Positions 63,509 through 64,000 of a DNA stretch of 64,000 bases are shown here, piece after piece. The first letter of the stretch is position 1, and every line of letters begins with the position of its first letter. The position numbers and the translations under genes were made by a program. The notes beneath the pieces were generated by a model, which was not told where the DNA came from, did not search any database, and was given only the letters and a program-made list of their open reading frames with translations. Source of the DNA: Pleurodeles waltl (lineage: Eukaryota; Chordata; Amphibia; Caudata; Salamandridae); the NCBI RefSeq assembly GCF_031143425.1, contig NC_090447.1, forward strand, positions 138,155,106-138,219,105, in the 5' to 3' direction.

Positions 63509-64000
63509 TCAGACAGAAGCAGACCTATACAAAGATTGTAAGACCCCTCTTCTGAAATTCAAGTGACCAGGTTGAGCACAGTTCAAGTGATAAGGTCTGG
63601 TAAACGTGGTTTCAGATGCCCAGATACTGACACTGCACCTTTCATCCAAGGAAACCCCTTTAAAAGCAGCCCAAGAGGCAGAGAGCCCCCTAGTTGAAGG
63701 TGCCTTGATATTCTCTGGACAAGGCATATGCCAAGGAAATTGTGTTCCTAATCCAGTGACTGAAAGTCAACTTAGAGGCAGCTTTACCACATTCTGCAAG
63801 ACCAAAAATCACCTAAGATTTACTGATCTGTTAACATACACAGATAAAGTACGCTTAACATCCAGTGTGTGCAACAACTGTTCCTCTGGAGAAAAAGGAA
63901 AAGGACAGAGACATGGTAATAAACATTCTTGTAAAGAATGGAATTTAGAAGCAATTTTAGGAAGAGATCCAGTATCTAGCTTGGGAACCACAGCATCCTC
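63509..64000 (-). pseudogene. DIRS-type element 3: tyrosine recombinase C-terminus (runs off window)
   Basis: The minus strand from 63991 reads FSPEEQLLHTLDVKRTLSVY and VNRSVNLR, then at 63727-63509 ENIKAPSTRGLSASWAAFKG and DERCSVSIWASETTFTRPYH. This matches the tyrosine-recombinase C-terminal pattern H-S-T-R..GVSL..W-S/A..TF..H-Y: the motif-II Arg (STR) is kept, its His is replaced by Pro, and the final HY is PY, so key residues are changed. A stop lies between the two parts. The rest of the element is beyond the window's right edge. Confidence 0.75.

Noticed and set aside
1..64000. Host protein-coding exons
   Set aside because: All frames with convincing protein similarity belong to transposable elements; the remaining gaps show no spliced coding pattern that I can support.

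Overview
The window looks like a slice of a very large, repeat-choked vertebrate genome, most likely a salamander or newt. That attribution rests on the mix of full-length PIF/Harbinger elements with TIRs rich in GGCGG/CCGCC, DIRS-type tyrosine-recombinase retroelements, a Penelope-like element, long Gypsy-like LTRs and multi-hairpin MITEs, plus introns, AATAAA signals and CA/TG microsatellites. I found no host gene exon, rRNA or functional tRNA. Almost everything I can name belongs to a mobile element, usually one inserted into another.

Left third (1-15360): part of Harbinger element B is interrupted by a solo-type LTR (ending at 9456), and that LTR is split by Harbinger element A (1537-9130). 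15361-20310 holds a second decayed LTR (about 16350-18313) in otherwise unassigned sequence. 20311-28984 is Harbinger element C, the best preserved large copy. A, B and C share an unusual layout: a Myb/SANT-like gene 1 (+), a DDE transposase (-), and a second, different Myb/SANT-like gene 3 (+) divergent from the transposase across a CCAAT-containing intergenic region, followed by a Ser/Thr/Pro-rich tail and fast-evolving minisatellites. All copies read here carry nonsense or frameshift lesions.

Middle (28985-46572): AT-rich unassigned sequence, a multi-hairpin repeat, a Penelope-like remnant with RT and GIY-YIG portions, Harbinger element D (itself hit by a palindromic MITE and by a solo retroviral-type LTR with a CCAT target duplication), a tandem tRNA-related repeat, and two minus-strand DIRS elements. 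DIRS-1 is split by a 907-bp MITE (TTA duplication) and by a compact two-gene Harbinger, element E (TTG duplication).

Right third (45845-64000): an APE-endonuclease non-LTR retrotransposon is interrupted exactly at TTAA by a piggyBac-like non-autonomous element (48735-61349). The latter contains a 366/383-bp alternating satellite array and a very young LTR retrotransposon (48890-57025; 5-bp duplication AAGGG, LTRs differing by two substitutions and one 20-bp indel that I could see). Its only protein is a 1133-residue reading frame with eleven exact-length 37-residue repeats and no pol. This is the most interesting object in the window. The window ends inside a third DIRS element.

How the parts relate: the Harbinger transposase and Myb-like proteins are expected to act together on the GGCGG-rich ends; the LTR ORF element and the MITEs must depend on enzymes supplied by other copies. 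Coordinates of ancient element ends are approximate unless a target duplication is stated.
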